Of a stretch of 13,808 bases of DNA, positions 1-6,706 are shown one piece after another. The notes under the pieces are model-generated. The model saw only the letters and a program-made list of their open reading frames with translations. It was not told the DNA's origin and did not search any database. The stretch spans positions 1 to 13,808 of the forward strand of contig JAIRPU010000003.1 in the NCBI GenBank assembly GCA_031256815.1, given 5' to 3'. A program made the position numbers and the translations under genes. This stretch comes from Spirochaetaceae bacterium. GTDB taxonomy: Bacteria > Spirochaetota > Spirochaetia > Treponematales > Breznakiellaceae. The first letter of the stretch is position 1. Every line of letters begins with the position of its first letter.

Positions 1-119
1 GTATCACAACTACAGACCCCATGCCGCGCTAGGTTTCTTGACTCCTGCACAGTTCCACGCTAACATCAACCTATCCATTCCGCCTCCAGCAAGTGTCCTA
101 TAGGTAGTGATAATGTACA
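1..119 (+). mobile_element. Right end of an IS3-type insertion sequence (left part outside the window)
   Basis: The first 103 bases encode the tail of an IS3-type transposase. The 16 bases after its stop codon end in TGTACA, so the last two bases of the element would be CA at 118-119. IS3-family elements normally end 5'-TG...CA-3', with the orfB stop codon very close to the right inverted repeat. Read from the outside, the candidate repeat begins TGTACATTATCACTACC and later contains GGACA, a motif common in IS3-family ends. The exact boundary is inferred, because the left repeat and the target duplication lie outside the window. The element ends 45 bp before the tRNA-Arg gene. Confidence 0.6.
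2..103 (+). CDS. IS3-family transposase (OrfB, rve/DDE integrase core), C-terminal fragment
   Basis: The frame starting at base 2 reads 33 codons to a TAG at 101-103. It begins YHNYRPHAALGFLTPAQF and ends IPPPASVL. The signature Y-N-x-x-RPH-x-ALG-x-x-TP-x-x-F is the conserved end of IS3/IS481-type transposases, just after the catalytic glutamate helix. The gene is cut by the window edge, so it cannot be judged intact or decayed. No frameshift is visible in the part present. The product would be the integrase subunit, normally made as an OrfAB frameshift fusion in IS3 elements; that part is known for the family and not visible here. Confidence 0.8.
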   Translation, partial: YHNYRPHAALGFLTPAQFHANINLSIPPPASVL

Positions 120-125
120 CGCGGC

Positions 126-154
126 TGGATTTTTTTTGCAAACCGCGCTAATAT
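126..154 (+). promoter_or_regulatory. Candidate promoter of tRNA-Arg (and probably of the genes behind it)
   Basis: TAATAT at 149-154 is a good -10 hexamer and would start transcription at about 160-162, a few bases before the tRNA at 165. The -35 is poor: TGGATT at 126-131 with a 17-bp spacer. If the insertion sequence ends at 119, the promoter sits immediately behind it, so promoter strength may depend on what the element brings. This is motif matching only. Confidence 0.35.
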
Positions 155-164
155 CGCTTTTGAA

Positions 165-238
165 GCGACACTAGCTCATCTGGATAGAGCAACGGCCTTC
201 TAAGCCGTAGGTGGCACGTTCGAGCCGTGCGTGTCGCA
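165..238 (+). tRNA. tRNA-Arg, anticodon TCT
   Basis: The cloverleaf folds completely by eye. The acceptor stem is GCGACAC (165-171) with GTGTCGC (231-237) and discriminator A238. The D stem is GCTC/GAGC (174-177, 187-190). The anticodon stem is ACGGC/GCCGT (192-196, 204-208) around the loop CTTCTAA, with anticodon TCT at 199-201, which reads arginine AGA/AGG. The variable loop has five bases, and the T arm is GCACG-TTCGAGC-CGTGC (214-230). No CCA is encoded (TTA follows A238), so CCA must be added after processing. The start codon of the next gene is only three bases beyond the end of the tRNA. Confidence 0.96.
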
Positions 239-241
239 TTA

Positions 242-1396
242 ATGAACGAATTAACAATTCAACCTCTGCTGGAAGAGCATTTTTTTTGGCTGCACAGACA
301 TCCGGAACAGAGTTATTTTGAACACGAAACCACCGCTTACATAAAACACGCGCTTGGCAAAGCCAATATCGAAATATTAAATACCGGCCTAAAAACAGGC
401 CTTGTTGCGCTTATAAGCGCGGCGCGAAAAAATGGCGCGCTTGTGGCGCTTAGAGCCGATATAGACGCGCTGCCCGTTACAGAGGAAAGCGGCTGTGATT
501 ATGCTTCGCAAAACAACGGATTCATGCACGCCTGCGGACACGATTTTCATACCGCCGCACTGCTTGGCGCCGCGCTGCTTCTAAAACAAAAACAGGCTGA
601 GCTTGTAAACGATGTTCTGCTTGTGTTTCAACCGGCGGAAGAGGTTTCCGGCGGCGCGGAGAGCGTTCTTGCCACAGGAGCGCTGGATAAGGCGAATGTA
701 ATTTTTGGCCTCCATGTTGCGCCGGATTATCCATGCGGAACTGTGGCGTTAAAATCCGGCGGTACTTTTGCGGCGGTTAGCGCTTTTAAAATAACAATAA
801 AAGGCAAGGGCGGACACGCCGCAATGCCGCAGCTTTGCCGCGACCCTGTTGTGGCCGCCGCGGCGCTTATTATGGCGGCGCAAACAATTATAAGCCGGAC
901 AAGCGATCCATTGGACAGCGTTGTTTTAAGTTTTACTCATATTGAAGCCGGCAAAACCTGGAACGTTATTCCTGAAACAGCGTTTGTTGAAGGCACAATA
1001 CGCGCGCTTGGCACTAAAGAAGCGCAAAGCGCCACAAAAAAGCTTGGCGCGTTTTGCAAAGCGATTGAGCTTTCGCACGAAATTGAATGTAATTTCGATT
1101 CATGGCTGGACGCGCCCGCGACAAACAACGATGTTGAATTAACACGCTATGCCGAACTAACAGCCGGAAAACTTGGTTTAAATGTTACAGCTTATAAACC
1201 TACTATGGCCGGCGAAGACTTTGCGCTTTATCAGGAAAAAATACGCGGCCTCTTTATTAATTTTGGAGTCGAAAGCGCATCCGCTCTGCATCATCCGGCA
1301 TTTCGCGCAAATTACAAAGGGCTTTCAGACGCCGCCCGCCTTCTTGCGGAGCTTGCTTTTAACTTTAAGGAAGATAAGAATGCAAGAGCGGCTTAA
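242..1396 (+). CDS. M20-family (M20D) metallo-amidohydrolase, N-acyl-amino-acid/hippurate hydrolase type
   Basis: This 384-residue cytosolic zinc or manganese hydrolase removes acyl groups from N-acylated amino acids or related amides; the substrate cannot be read from the sequence. Visible family signatures are RADIDALPVTEE (71-82), HACGHDFHT (96-104), PAEEVSGGAE (131-140), FGLHVAPD (155-162) and the C-terminal LHHPAF (349-354). By M20D convention the metal ligands are Cys98, His100, Glu134, His158 and His351, and all are present. The dimerisation insert (about 178-290) has the usual KGKGGHAAMP. I start at ATG 242. A GTG at 227 is in frame but lies inside the tRNA T stem. No Shine-Dalgarno precedes ATG 242, because the tRNA ends at 238. 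The 3' end overlaps the next gene by 17 bp. N-acetyl-diaminopimelate deacetylase is an alternative name within the same family. Confidence 0.9.
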   Translation: MNELTIQPLLEEHFFWLHRHPEQSYFEHETTAYIKHALGKANIEILNTGLKTGLVALISAARKNGALVALRADIDALPVTEESGCDYASQNNGFMHACGHDFHTAALLGAALLLKQKQAELVNDVLLVFQPAEEVSGGAESVLATGALDKANVIFGLHVAPDYPCGTVALKSGGTFAAVSAFKITIKGKGGHAAMPQLCRDPVVAAAALIMAAQTIISRTSDPLDSVVLSFTHIEAGKTWNVIPETAFVEGTIRALGTKEAQSATKKLGAFCKAIELSHEIECNFDSWLDAPATNNDVELTRYAELTAGKLGLNVTAYKPTMAGEDFALYQEKIRGLFINFGVESASALHHPAFRANYKGLSDAARLLAELAFNFKEDKNARAA

Positions 1397-2312
1397 AAAA
1401 CTTTTTGCCGGCATAAGCCTGCTTGCCGCTACAATTCTTTGGGGCGGAGGTTTTGTTGCAGTAAAAGATTCTCTTGAAATTTTACCGCCAATCTATCTTA
1501 TAGCAATAAGATTTATTGCGGCGGCGATATTTCTTTCCATTGTTTTTTTTCGCAATATAATACGGGTGCGGCGCGGAATAATTAAACGCGGTTTTGTTCT
1601 CGCTCTATTTCTTTTTATGGCCTATGTGTTTCAAACAATAGGGCTTTTAAGCACAACTGCCGGTAAAAACGCTTTTCTTACAACTGTTTATGTAATACTT
1701 GTTCCAATTATAGCATGGGCTTTTTCAAAACGAAATCCAGGCGTTCATGTTTTTATAGCAGCCTTAATTGCTATTGCCGGAATTGGACTGCTTTCTCTTA
1801 ACGATGATTTTTATATGGGAATTGGAGACGGGCTTACCATTGTATGCGGTTTTTGGTTTGCGCTGCACATGGTTTTTATTGCCCGTTTTACGCAGGATTC
1901 AGGCGATGACCCTATTGCGCTTACAATATTGCAGATGTTTTTTTGTTCTGTTTTTGCGTGGATAATGGCCCCTTTTTATGACGGCGCTTTTGATTTTAGC
2001 TCTCTTTTAACAAAGCAGGCGTTATTTCCAATGGCGTATTTAATTGTTTTTTCAAGCGGAGTTGCGTTTCTTCTGCAAAATGTAGGACAAAAATATACTT
2101 CTCCGGGAACGGCGGCGCTTTTACTTTCTTTGGAATCTGTGTTCGGCGCTTTTTTTTCGGCGCTTCTACTGGACGAATCGCTAAACCCGCGAATGATTGC
2201 AGGATGTTCACTGCTGCTGTTTGCAATAGTGCTTTCCGAAACAAAATTTTCATTTATAAGAAATATAAAAAATATAAGAAATATTAAATTCAGAAAAAAA
2301 ATCAAATTATAA
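1380..2312 (+). CDS. EamA/DMT-superfamily permease (ten-helix drug/metabolite transporter)
   Basis: This 310-residue inner-membrane transporter has two tandem EamA repeats (about 10-140 and 150-287), each with five hydrophobic helices. The first helix carries the family-typical ATILWGGGFVAVKD (17-30), and the second repeat carries SPGTAALLLSLESVFGAFF (241-259), the usual end-of-domain motif. The substrate is unknown; relatives export amino acids or metabolites, which would suit co-expression with an amino-acid amidohydrolase. The start at 1380 is preceded by AAGGAA at 1367-1372 with seven bases of spacing, and the helices begin right after it, so the longer upstream frame (from 1182) is not used. 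It overlaps the amidohydrolase by 17 bp, which suggests translational coupling. The basic tail holds a six-residue repeat (IRNIKN/IRNIKF, 293-304). The 3' end overlaps the convergent channel gene by 11 bp. Confidence 0.9.
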   Translation: MQERLKKLFAGISLLAATILWGGGFVAVKDSLEILPPIYLIAIRFIAAAIFLSIVFFRNIIRVRRGIIKRGFVLALFLFMAYVFQTIGLLSTTAGKNAFLTTVYVILVPIIAWAFSKRNPGVHVFIAALIAIAGIGLLSLNDDFYMGIGDGLTIVCGFWFALHMVFIARFTQDSGDDPIALTILQMFFCSVFAWIMAPFYDGAFDFSSLLTKQALFPMAYLIVFSSGVAFLLQNVGQKYTSPGTAALLLSLESVFGAFFSALLLDESLNPRMIAGCSLLLFAIVLSETKFSFIRNIKNIRNIKFRKKIKL

Positions 2313-2317
2313 TTTGA
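2302..2317. repeat. Perfect 16-bp palindrome over the two convergent stop codons
   Basis: TCAAATTATAATTTGA is fully self-complementary. It contains the TAA of the permease (2310-2312) and the TGA of the channel gene (2304-2302, minus strand). An A-run lies on its left and TTTTTT a little to its right, so it could act weakly as a two-way terminator. The stem is short and almost all A/T, so that role is uncertain. Confidence 0.5.
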
Positions 2318-3348
2318 GCTTCTTCAAACTTTTTTATTATTTCAAGGTTTACCGCATTTATGGTATTCCAGTAATCCGAACCTTTTGCTATAAAAAATAT
2401 AAAAGTAATTTTAAATACGCCAACGCCGATATATGTTAATGATACAATATGAGAATCTCCAAAACGCGCGTTTAAAGGCGAAATTTTATTTAGAATTTCT
2501 ATTGCGCGTCTGGTTTTTTCATAGCCGTTTGAAGCTCTTATAGTAATAGTCTGAACAACTCTTGTATGAGGTTCAATACTTGCATTCTGTACGGGGACAG
2601 AACCAAAAATACCGTTTGGAATTGTAACGATGCGGTTATCAAAAGTTTTTACTCTTGTAGTGCGAAAGCGTATTTCTGTAACAAAACCGTCGATTTTGCC
2701 GTAATTACCGTCTAAAAAGCATATACGGTCGCCTACATGAAACGGCTTATCGGCAAGCACCGCTATAGAGCCAAAAAAACTTGCAAGTATATCGCGCGCG
2801 GCAAGCGCAAGCGCCGCGCCGCCAATGCCGAGCGTGGCGAGTACCGCGCTAATATCATATCCAAAAGATTTTACGATGATAGCGGTTGGAATTATAAACA
2901 TTGTTATATTAACAAGGCGGCGAAGCACAGGTTTAAAATCTGTTTTAATTAGAGCTTGATTCTCTTCACCGTCTATGTCGTATTGTGCCGAAGGCGCGTA
3001 ATGCACAATAATCGCATCCAGCACGCGCATAACAGTCCAGCTTATTATACATACAAAAAGAGTGAATATTACCCTGTCTTTCCAGTATTCTGTTTGTTCA
3101 GAAAAATGAATTTTGCCAAGCCCAAGCGAAAGCCCGCCTACTACAAACAATAACGCTATAGGTGGATTAAGGTGTCCTACTATAACATCATCCAGAGGAT
3201 TTTTTGTTCTGGAAGTTATTTTTTTTATGAGGTTATAAATTATGCTTGAAAATAAAATTCCGGCTATAATACCGCCGGCTGTTAAAAGAATTGCTTCTGC
3301 CCACTGCGGCCCGGTATTTTCAACGAGTAATGCTTTTAAACGTTCCAT
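2302..3348 (-). CDS. MscS-type small-conductance mechanosensitive ion channel
   Basis: This 348-residue inner-membrane channel would open under hypo-osmotic stress to release solutes. There are about four hydrophobic segments (17-40, 63-78, 92-113, 143-163), then a glycine/alanine-rich pore helix (about 165-195, with LATLGIGGAALALAARDIL). The MscS beta-domain follows, with KPFHVGDRI (201-209), TEIRFRTTRVKTFDN (224-238) and VTIPNG (241-246). A mixed alpha/beta C-terminal vestibule domain runs from about 262 to 348. It has more helices than the three of E. coli MscS, as many YbdG/YnaI-like members do. The start codon at 3348 lacks a Shine-Dalgarno. The gene begins 15 bp after the stop of the secreted-protein gene and probably shares its transcript, starting by re-initiation. 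No tension-gating detail can be read here. Confidence 0.92.
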   Translation of the reverse strand: MERLKALLVENTGPQWAEAILLTAGGIIAGILFSSIIYNLIKKITSRTKNPLDDVIVGHLNPPIALLFVVGGLSLGLGKIHFSEQTEYWKDRVIFTLFVCIISWTVMRVLDAIIVHYAPSAQYDIDGEENQALIKTDFKPVLRRLVNITMFIIPTAIIVKSFGYDISAVLATLGIGGAALALAARDILASFFGSIAVLADKPFHVGDRICFLDGNYGKIDGFVTEIRFRTTRVKTFDNRIVTIPNGIFGSVPVQNASIEPHTRVVQTITIRASNGYEKTRRAIEILNKISPLNARFGDSHIVSLTYIGVGVFKITFIFFIAKGSDYWNTINAVNLEIIKKFEEAQIII

Positions 3349-3363
3349 ATTTTAAATAATATA

Positions 3364-4332
3364 CTAAAATGAACGTACAGGCCTAAAGCTCATTTTACGA
3401 TCTTTTTGTCCTATTATCTGCTTTCCGTTTTCAAAATCAAAATACAGCGCATAATCATTGCGTACACTTGTAGATGTCCAATACCAGCCGTTTCTAAATT
3501 CGCCTTTTCCTCTTTGCTTTAAGTTACTAAAGGCAAGCTCCATTTCCGCTTTGCTTGGCAAAAACCAGTCTTTATATCCGCCGTATTCAAGTTCATAACA
3601 GAGCTGTGCAGCCCTGCCTTTTTCGCCATAGCTCTTCAGATATTCATAAATAATACGTGTATTTGTTTTACCTGCGCCTATTTCTTCTTTTGTGCCGATT
3701 ACACTTTTGGAAAACGAGCCCCATTCAGCGCTCATTTCAACTTCTACGGGCGCAGCTTCAAGATAGCGCCAGCCATCTTTGTATGAACCTTTGTCATAAA
3801 ACACTATGCCGCCGGCAGGCCCCTTGTCTCCTATATTAAATAAATCGCCCGCAACGGGTATCATTCTGGTATTGTCATTGCCCAGTGCAATTAAAACGCT
3901 TTCTACAAGCTCATCCATTTTTGAATCAAGCTCGTTTAAATTCGCAATGCTAACTTCAGCCTGTTCGGCTGTTTCGCCACTGGAAGAGAGCGCCTGAATT
4001 TTAACATCAAATACGCCTTCTGTTTCGCGGAGTGTACCAAGCAGAATCCAGCCGGCGTTTAATTCGAGCGCGACCGGCACGGCTTTTGAAGGGTTATGCC
4101 AGTCCCTGTCAAAAAAAGCGCGTTTTCCAAGATGACGTGTTAAAGTTGACTTTGGTATTACCCGCACAGCGGTATGTGCGGAAAACTTTTCTCCAAACAT
4201 ACTTACTATCTGCTGCGCATCTTCTTCTTTTACTACAGAATGAGCTTCAAAAGGAGCGATAATAACCGTAGTTTCTTGCGCAAAAACAAGCCAGGAGATA
4301 AAAAAAAGCGCGCTAAAAACCATTTTCTTCAT
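3364..4332 (-). CDS. Secreted protein: TolB-like N-terminal domain plus DUF1566 (Lcl C-terminal) domain
   Basis: This 322-residue exported protein has no assigned function. It starts MKKMVFSALFFISWLVFAQ, a signal peptide with probable cleavage after Ala18 or Gln19. No lipobox cysteine is present, so it should be a soluble periplasmic or surface protein. Residues about 20-150 resemble the TolB-like/CsgG-like fold seen in spirochaete paralogues (TTVIIAPFEAH near the start, then alternating strands and helices). Residues about 163-322 are a DUF1566-type domain: GDKGPAGGIVFYDKG, GGYKDWFLPSKAEM (251-264), GWYWTSTS (282-289) and a final FRPVRSF. ATG 4332 is chosen because GGAG at 4344-4341 sits eight bases upstream and a promoter lies at 4364-4393; an in-frame ATG at 4374 would be upstream of the -10. 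It heads an operon with the MscS gene. A role in sensing or binding cell-wall or surface ligands is conceivable but unsupported. Confidence 0.8.
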   Translation of the reverse strand: MKKMVFSALFFISWLVFAQETTVIIAPFEAHSVVKEEDAQQIVSMFGEKFSAHTAVRVIPKSTLTRHLGKRAFFDRDWHNPSKAVPVALELNAGWILLGTLRETEGVFDVKIQALSSSGETAEQAEVSIANLNELDSKMDELVESVLIALGNDNTRMIPVAGDLFNIGDKGPAGGIVFYDKGSYKDGWRYLEAAPVEVEMSAEWGSFSKSVIGTKEEIGAGKTNTRIIYEYLKSYGEKGRAAQLCYELEYGGYKDWFLPSKAEMELAFSNLKQRGKGEFRNGWYWTSTSVRNDYALYFDFENGKQIIGQKDRKMSFRPVRSF

Positions 4333-4363
4333 GTATATTTCTCCATTTACATTTATTACCGCC

Positions 4364-4393
4364 ATTATCGGCATTTTAACTTTGTTAATTCAA
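4364..4393 (-). promoter_or_regulatory. Candidate sigma-70 promoter for the secreted-protein/MscS operon
   Basis: On the minus strand, TTGAAT (4393-4388) and GATAAT (4369-4364) are separated by 18 bp. They match 4/6 and 5/6 of the consensus. Transcription would start near 4357, giving a leader of about 25 bases with a Shine-Dalgarno before ATG 4332. It separates this operon from flhB, which ends at 4443. Confidence 0.55.
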
Positions 4394-4442
4394 TAATTTT
4401 TTGTTTGCTTTGTTTGAAAGCGCCGAAGGAGGGTGTTATTGA

Positions 4443-5594
4443 TTAAGTTGCGCGGCCCATTTTTTGCGCCCAGTAATCTATGCCTTTAACGCGGGTTAAA
4501 ATTTCGGCAATTATTGTAAAATAATGTTCGGGGACAATCTCGCCAATTTCAACTTCAGCATATAAAGCGCGGGCAAGCGGTTTATTTTCTACAACAGGCA
4601 CATCGTTATCCGCGGCGATTTTTTTTATGCGCAGCGCAAGCTCGTCTTCGCCTTTTGCAAGCACACGCGGCCCGTATAAAGAGGTGTTATATTCAAGCGC
4701 TACCGCATAGTGCGTAGGGTTGGTAATTACAACATCGGCTTTTGGAACATTCTGCGCTATGTTTTGCCGTAAAAGTTCACGCATACGCGATCTAAGCCTC
4801 GATTTAATTTGAGGGTCGCCTTCGCTTTCTTTTCTTTCTTCTTTTACTTCCTGCGTTGTCATTCGCATTGATTCACGAAACTGCCAGCGTTGAAACATAT
4901 AATCCGGTATAGAAAGCAAAAGCAAAAGCAAAGCGACAATTATAACAAGCTTTATAGCAAGTCCGGAAATCATTGTAAAAGAAACAAACAAATTGGCGTT
5001 TTCAAGGTTCGCTATTTTGTATATATCTCCGTGAATAACAATAAACGCGGTTACCCCAATAATGGCCATTTTTGTTATGGAAAGAAAAAGATTAAAAACG
5101 CCGTTTGCCGAAAAAAGCGTTTTTGAAAAATACTGAGCAAAGTTTGGAATTATACGCTCCGCCTTAAATTCCAGCGGTTTTGTTGTCCACAAAAAACCCA
5201 CTTGCGCTATGTTAGAAAAAAGCCCCGCCAAAAGCGCTATGGCAAGCACAGGCATTGCTAGTTTTACAAAATATGTGATTACAAGCCCGAGTAGCAGGCG
5301 GTCGCGCACAGGGTCTATTTCCGCTGAACGTGTTAAAAAAAAGCGGAGCATTTCCGCAAAGGTTCGCAAAAGATAGGGTGCCAAAAAGAGCAGCGCAACC
5401 GCCGGCAAAAGCAAGCCAATAGCGCCTATAAGCTCCCTGCTTTTTACAACGCGCCCCTCTTCCCGCGCTTTTTGAATTTTGCGTTCGGTCGGTTCTTCGG
5501 TGCGGCCTTCGTCTTCTGCGGCGAACCATTGCAAGTCAATATAAGCGGCAGAATTTAAAAACAAAGCGCGGCGCGCTTCATATTCATCATTCAT
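4443..5594 (-). CDS. flhB: Flagellar biosynthesis protein FlhB
   Basis: FlhB is the 383-residue substrate-specificity switch of the flagellar type III export gate in the inner membrane; it changes export from rod/hook to filament subunits. The N-terminal cytoplasmic part has DEGRTEEPTERKIQKAREEG (28-47), nearly invariant in the family. Four hydrophobic segments follow (about 56-80, 100-125, 170-190, 208-232). The cytoplasmic domain carries NPTH at 292-295, the self-cleavage site between Asn292 and Pro293. Length is normal for the family. The first 18 residues before IDLQWFAAE are poorly conserved, and no Shine-Dalgarno precedes ATG 5594, so the true start could be slightly downstream (for example the TTG at codon 11). 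It lies 14 bp after the MAF-like gene, as the last gene of that operon. flhA, fliR, fliQ and fliP, its usual neighbours in Treponema, are not present in this window. Confidence 0.95.
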   Translation of the reverse strand: MNDEYEARRALFLNSAAYIDLQWFAAEDEGRTEEPTERKIQKAREEGRVVKSRELIGAIGLLLPAVALLFLAPYLLRTFAEMLRFFLTRSAEIDPVRDRLLLGLVITYFVKLAMPVLAIALLAGLFSNIAQVGFLWTTKPLEFKAERIIPNFAQYFSKTLFSANGVFNLFLSITKMAIIGVTAFIVIHGDIYKIANLENANLFVSFTMISGLAIKLVIIVALLLLLLSIPDYMFQRWQFRESMRMTTQEVKEERKESEGDPQIKSRLRSRMRELLRQNIAQNVPKADVVITNPTHYAVALEYNTSLYGPRVLAKGEDELALRIKKIAADNDVPVVENKPLARALYAEVEIGEIVPEHYFTIIAEILTRVKGIDYWAQKMGRAT

Positions 5595-5608
5595 AATTTG
5601 AGTATAGT

Positions 5609-6706
5609 TTATTTTACCTGCCTACGCCACCAGTCCGCAAACACTTTAAGGCTGCCGCCGGCCAAAAGCGCGCGGACACGTTCCCAGCGGCAATGTTCAA
5701 CCGGTTTTAAGCGGGATGCGCTATTTTCAAAAAGCGCGTCAAGCGCGTATGGCCGCGCATGGGAAAGTATGCCCTGGCAGGCAAAGTCCGCGCCAAAAAC
5801 AAGCGGCGGAACGCGGCTTAGGTTTTTTGCAAAATCCAGCGCGCTTGCCGTAACTGTGCCGCGTTGTGTAAGCGTAAAAGGCGGCAATCCGGCCTCTTTT
5901 AGCATTTTTGTTTGAAACTCAGTGCCGTCTCCTGTTAGCACAAGCGGAAACGTTTCGAGCTGCGAAGGCAGCATTGCGTTAAGCGGCGCGGCAACAAGCG
6001 GTTTTTTTGAGCTGTCTCTAAGAAGCGCAAAAAAATGGAATCTTGCCCATGCGCCGCCATCGCTTGCAAAAACAAAGTCTGGAAAAAAACCGCGCGAGCT
6101 AAGCGCCAAAAAAGATGAAGATACTGCAAGCAGCAAAGCTCCGGCCTTGCGAAGCGACTGCAGCTCTGCCGTTTTTTGTTCCAAAGAGGGCCCAGAGGCG
6201 CAAATCACTATGGTCTTATCTAAAAGTTCAAGTTTACCGGCAGTTTTACGCGCTGTAGCGGCAAAAAAACGAATATTACGCTCGCAATTACGGCGCCAGC
6301 GTTCCGAAAAATGGCGCACGGTATTAAAATTTGCGTTGGAACGCCGGATAAATTCAGCAATTTCGGTTAAAAGCGCCGCAAAAAGCTGCGGATTAAGCGA
6401 AATTGCCGGCCTCCATTCGATAAGTTTTATGCTTTCCGCCGCGGCATCGCCAATTTCGCTTTCCAGCAGCGCTGTGCAGCTTCCGCCACTTTCAGGCGAC
6501 CATTCAATATCCGCCAAATTGGTTAAAAATTCAGCGGAAAGGTGAATACTTATGATTTTTGCGCGGGGAAAACACTCACGCAGAGGCGGGATAAGGTATC
6601 CATATCCACACTCAAGCAGGATAATGTAGTCCGGGCTGTTTTTTATATTAAGCGTTTCTAAAAATTTGCGCGCCTCACGCTCCGGGCAGCGCGAGTGCAA
6701 GCGCAT
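5609..6706 (-). CDS. MAF-flag10/DUF115 (6-hydroxymethylpterin diphosphokinase MptE-like) protein, motility-accessory type
   Basis: This 365-residue, probably cytosolic protein matches the core of the DUF115/MAF family by ICASGPSLE (168-176), DFVFASDGG (210-218), RGTVTASALDFA (282-293) and FGADFAC (304-310). In Campylobacter and Aeromonas, Maf proteins of this family are needed to glycosylate flagellin with nonulosonic acids; archaeal relatives are the pterin kinase MptE. Residues 26-60 (YIILLECGYGYLIPPLREC) look like a nucleotide- or SAM-binding-type first strand, as seen before the MAF domain in longer family members. At 365 residues it is much shorter than typical Maf glycosyltransferases (roughly 600-700). 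Its ATG shares one base with the TAA of the upstream gene (TAATG), so translation is coupled; flhB follows 14 bp downstream. A flagellin-modification role is inferred from family and position. Confidence 0.75.
   Translation of the reverse strand: MRLHSRCPEREARKFLETLNIKNSPDYIILLECGYGYLIPPLRECFPRAKIISIHLSAEFLTNLADIEWSPESGGSCTALLESEIGDAAAESIKLIEWRPAISLNPQLFAALLTEIAEFIRRSNANFNTVRHFSERWRRNCERNIRFFAATARKTAGKLELLDKTIVICASGPSLEQKTAELQSLRKAGALLLAVSSSFLALSSRGFFPDFVFASDGGAWARFHFFALLRDSSKKPLVAAPLNAMLPSQLETFPLVLTGDGTEFQTKMLKEAGLPPFTLTQRGTVTASALDFAKNLSRVPPLVFGADFACQGILSHARPYALDALFENSASRLKPVEHCRWERVRALLAGGSLKVFADWWRRQVK

Noticed and set aside
227..241. GTG at 227 as the start of the amidohydrolase
   Set aside because: It lies inside the T stem of the tRNA, whose cloverleaf is complete to 238; ATG 242 gives the normal N-terminus for the family.
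1182..1379. Upstream extension of the permease reading frame
   Set aside because: It overlaps the conserved C-terminus of the amidohydrolase, and the ATG at 1380 has a good ribosome-binding site and precedes the first helix.
4333..4374. Longer start (ATG 4374) for the secreted protein
   Set aside because: It would put 14 residues before the signal peptide and lies upstream of the predicted -10; GGAG is correctly placed for ATG 4332.
4407..4421. GCTTT-GTTTG-AAAGC hairpin as a flhB terminator
   Set aside because: The stem is only 5 bp and, in the direction of flhB transcription, it is followed by an A-rich run and not a T-run.
4425..4500. Plus-strand AAGGAGGG followed by a GTG mini-frame
   Set aside because: It gives about 18 codons running antisense into the conserved end of flhB; no protein feature supports it.
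5922..6545. 207-codon plus-strand open frame opposite the MAF-like gene
   Set aside because: It is a serine/alanine-rich shadow of a real coding frame, with no motif and no ribosome-binding site.
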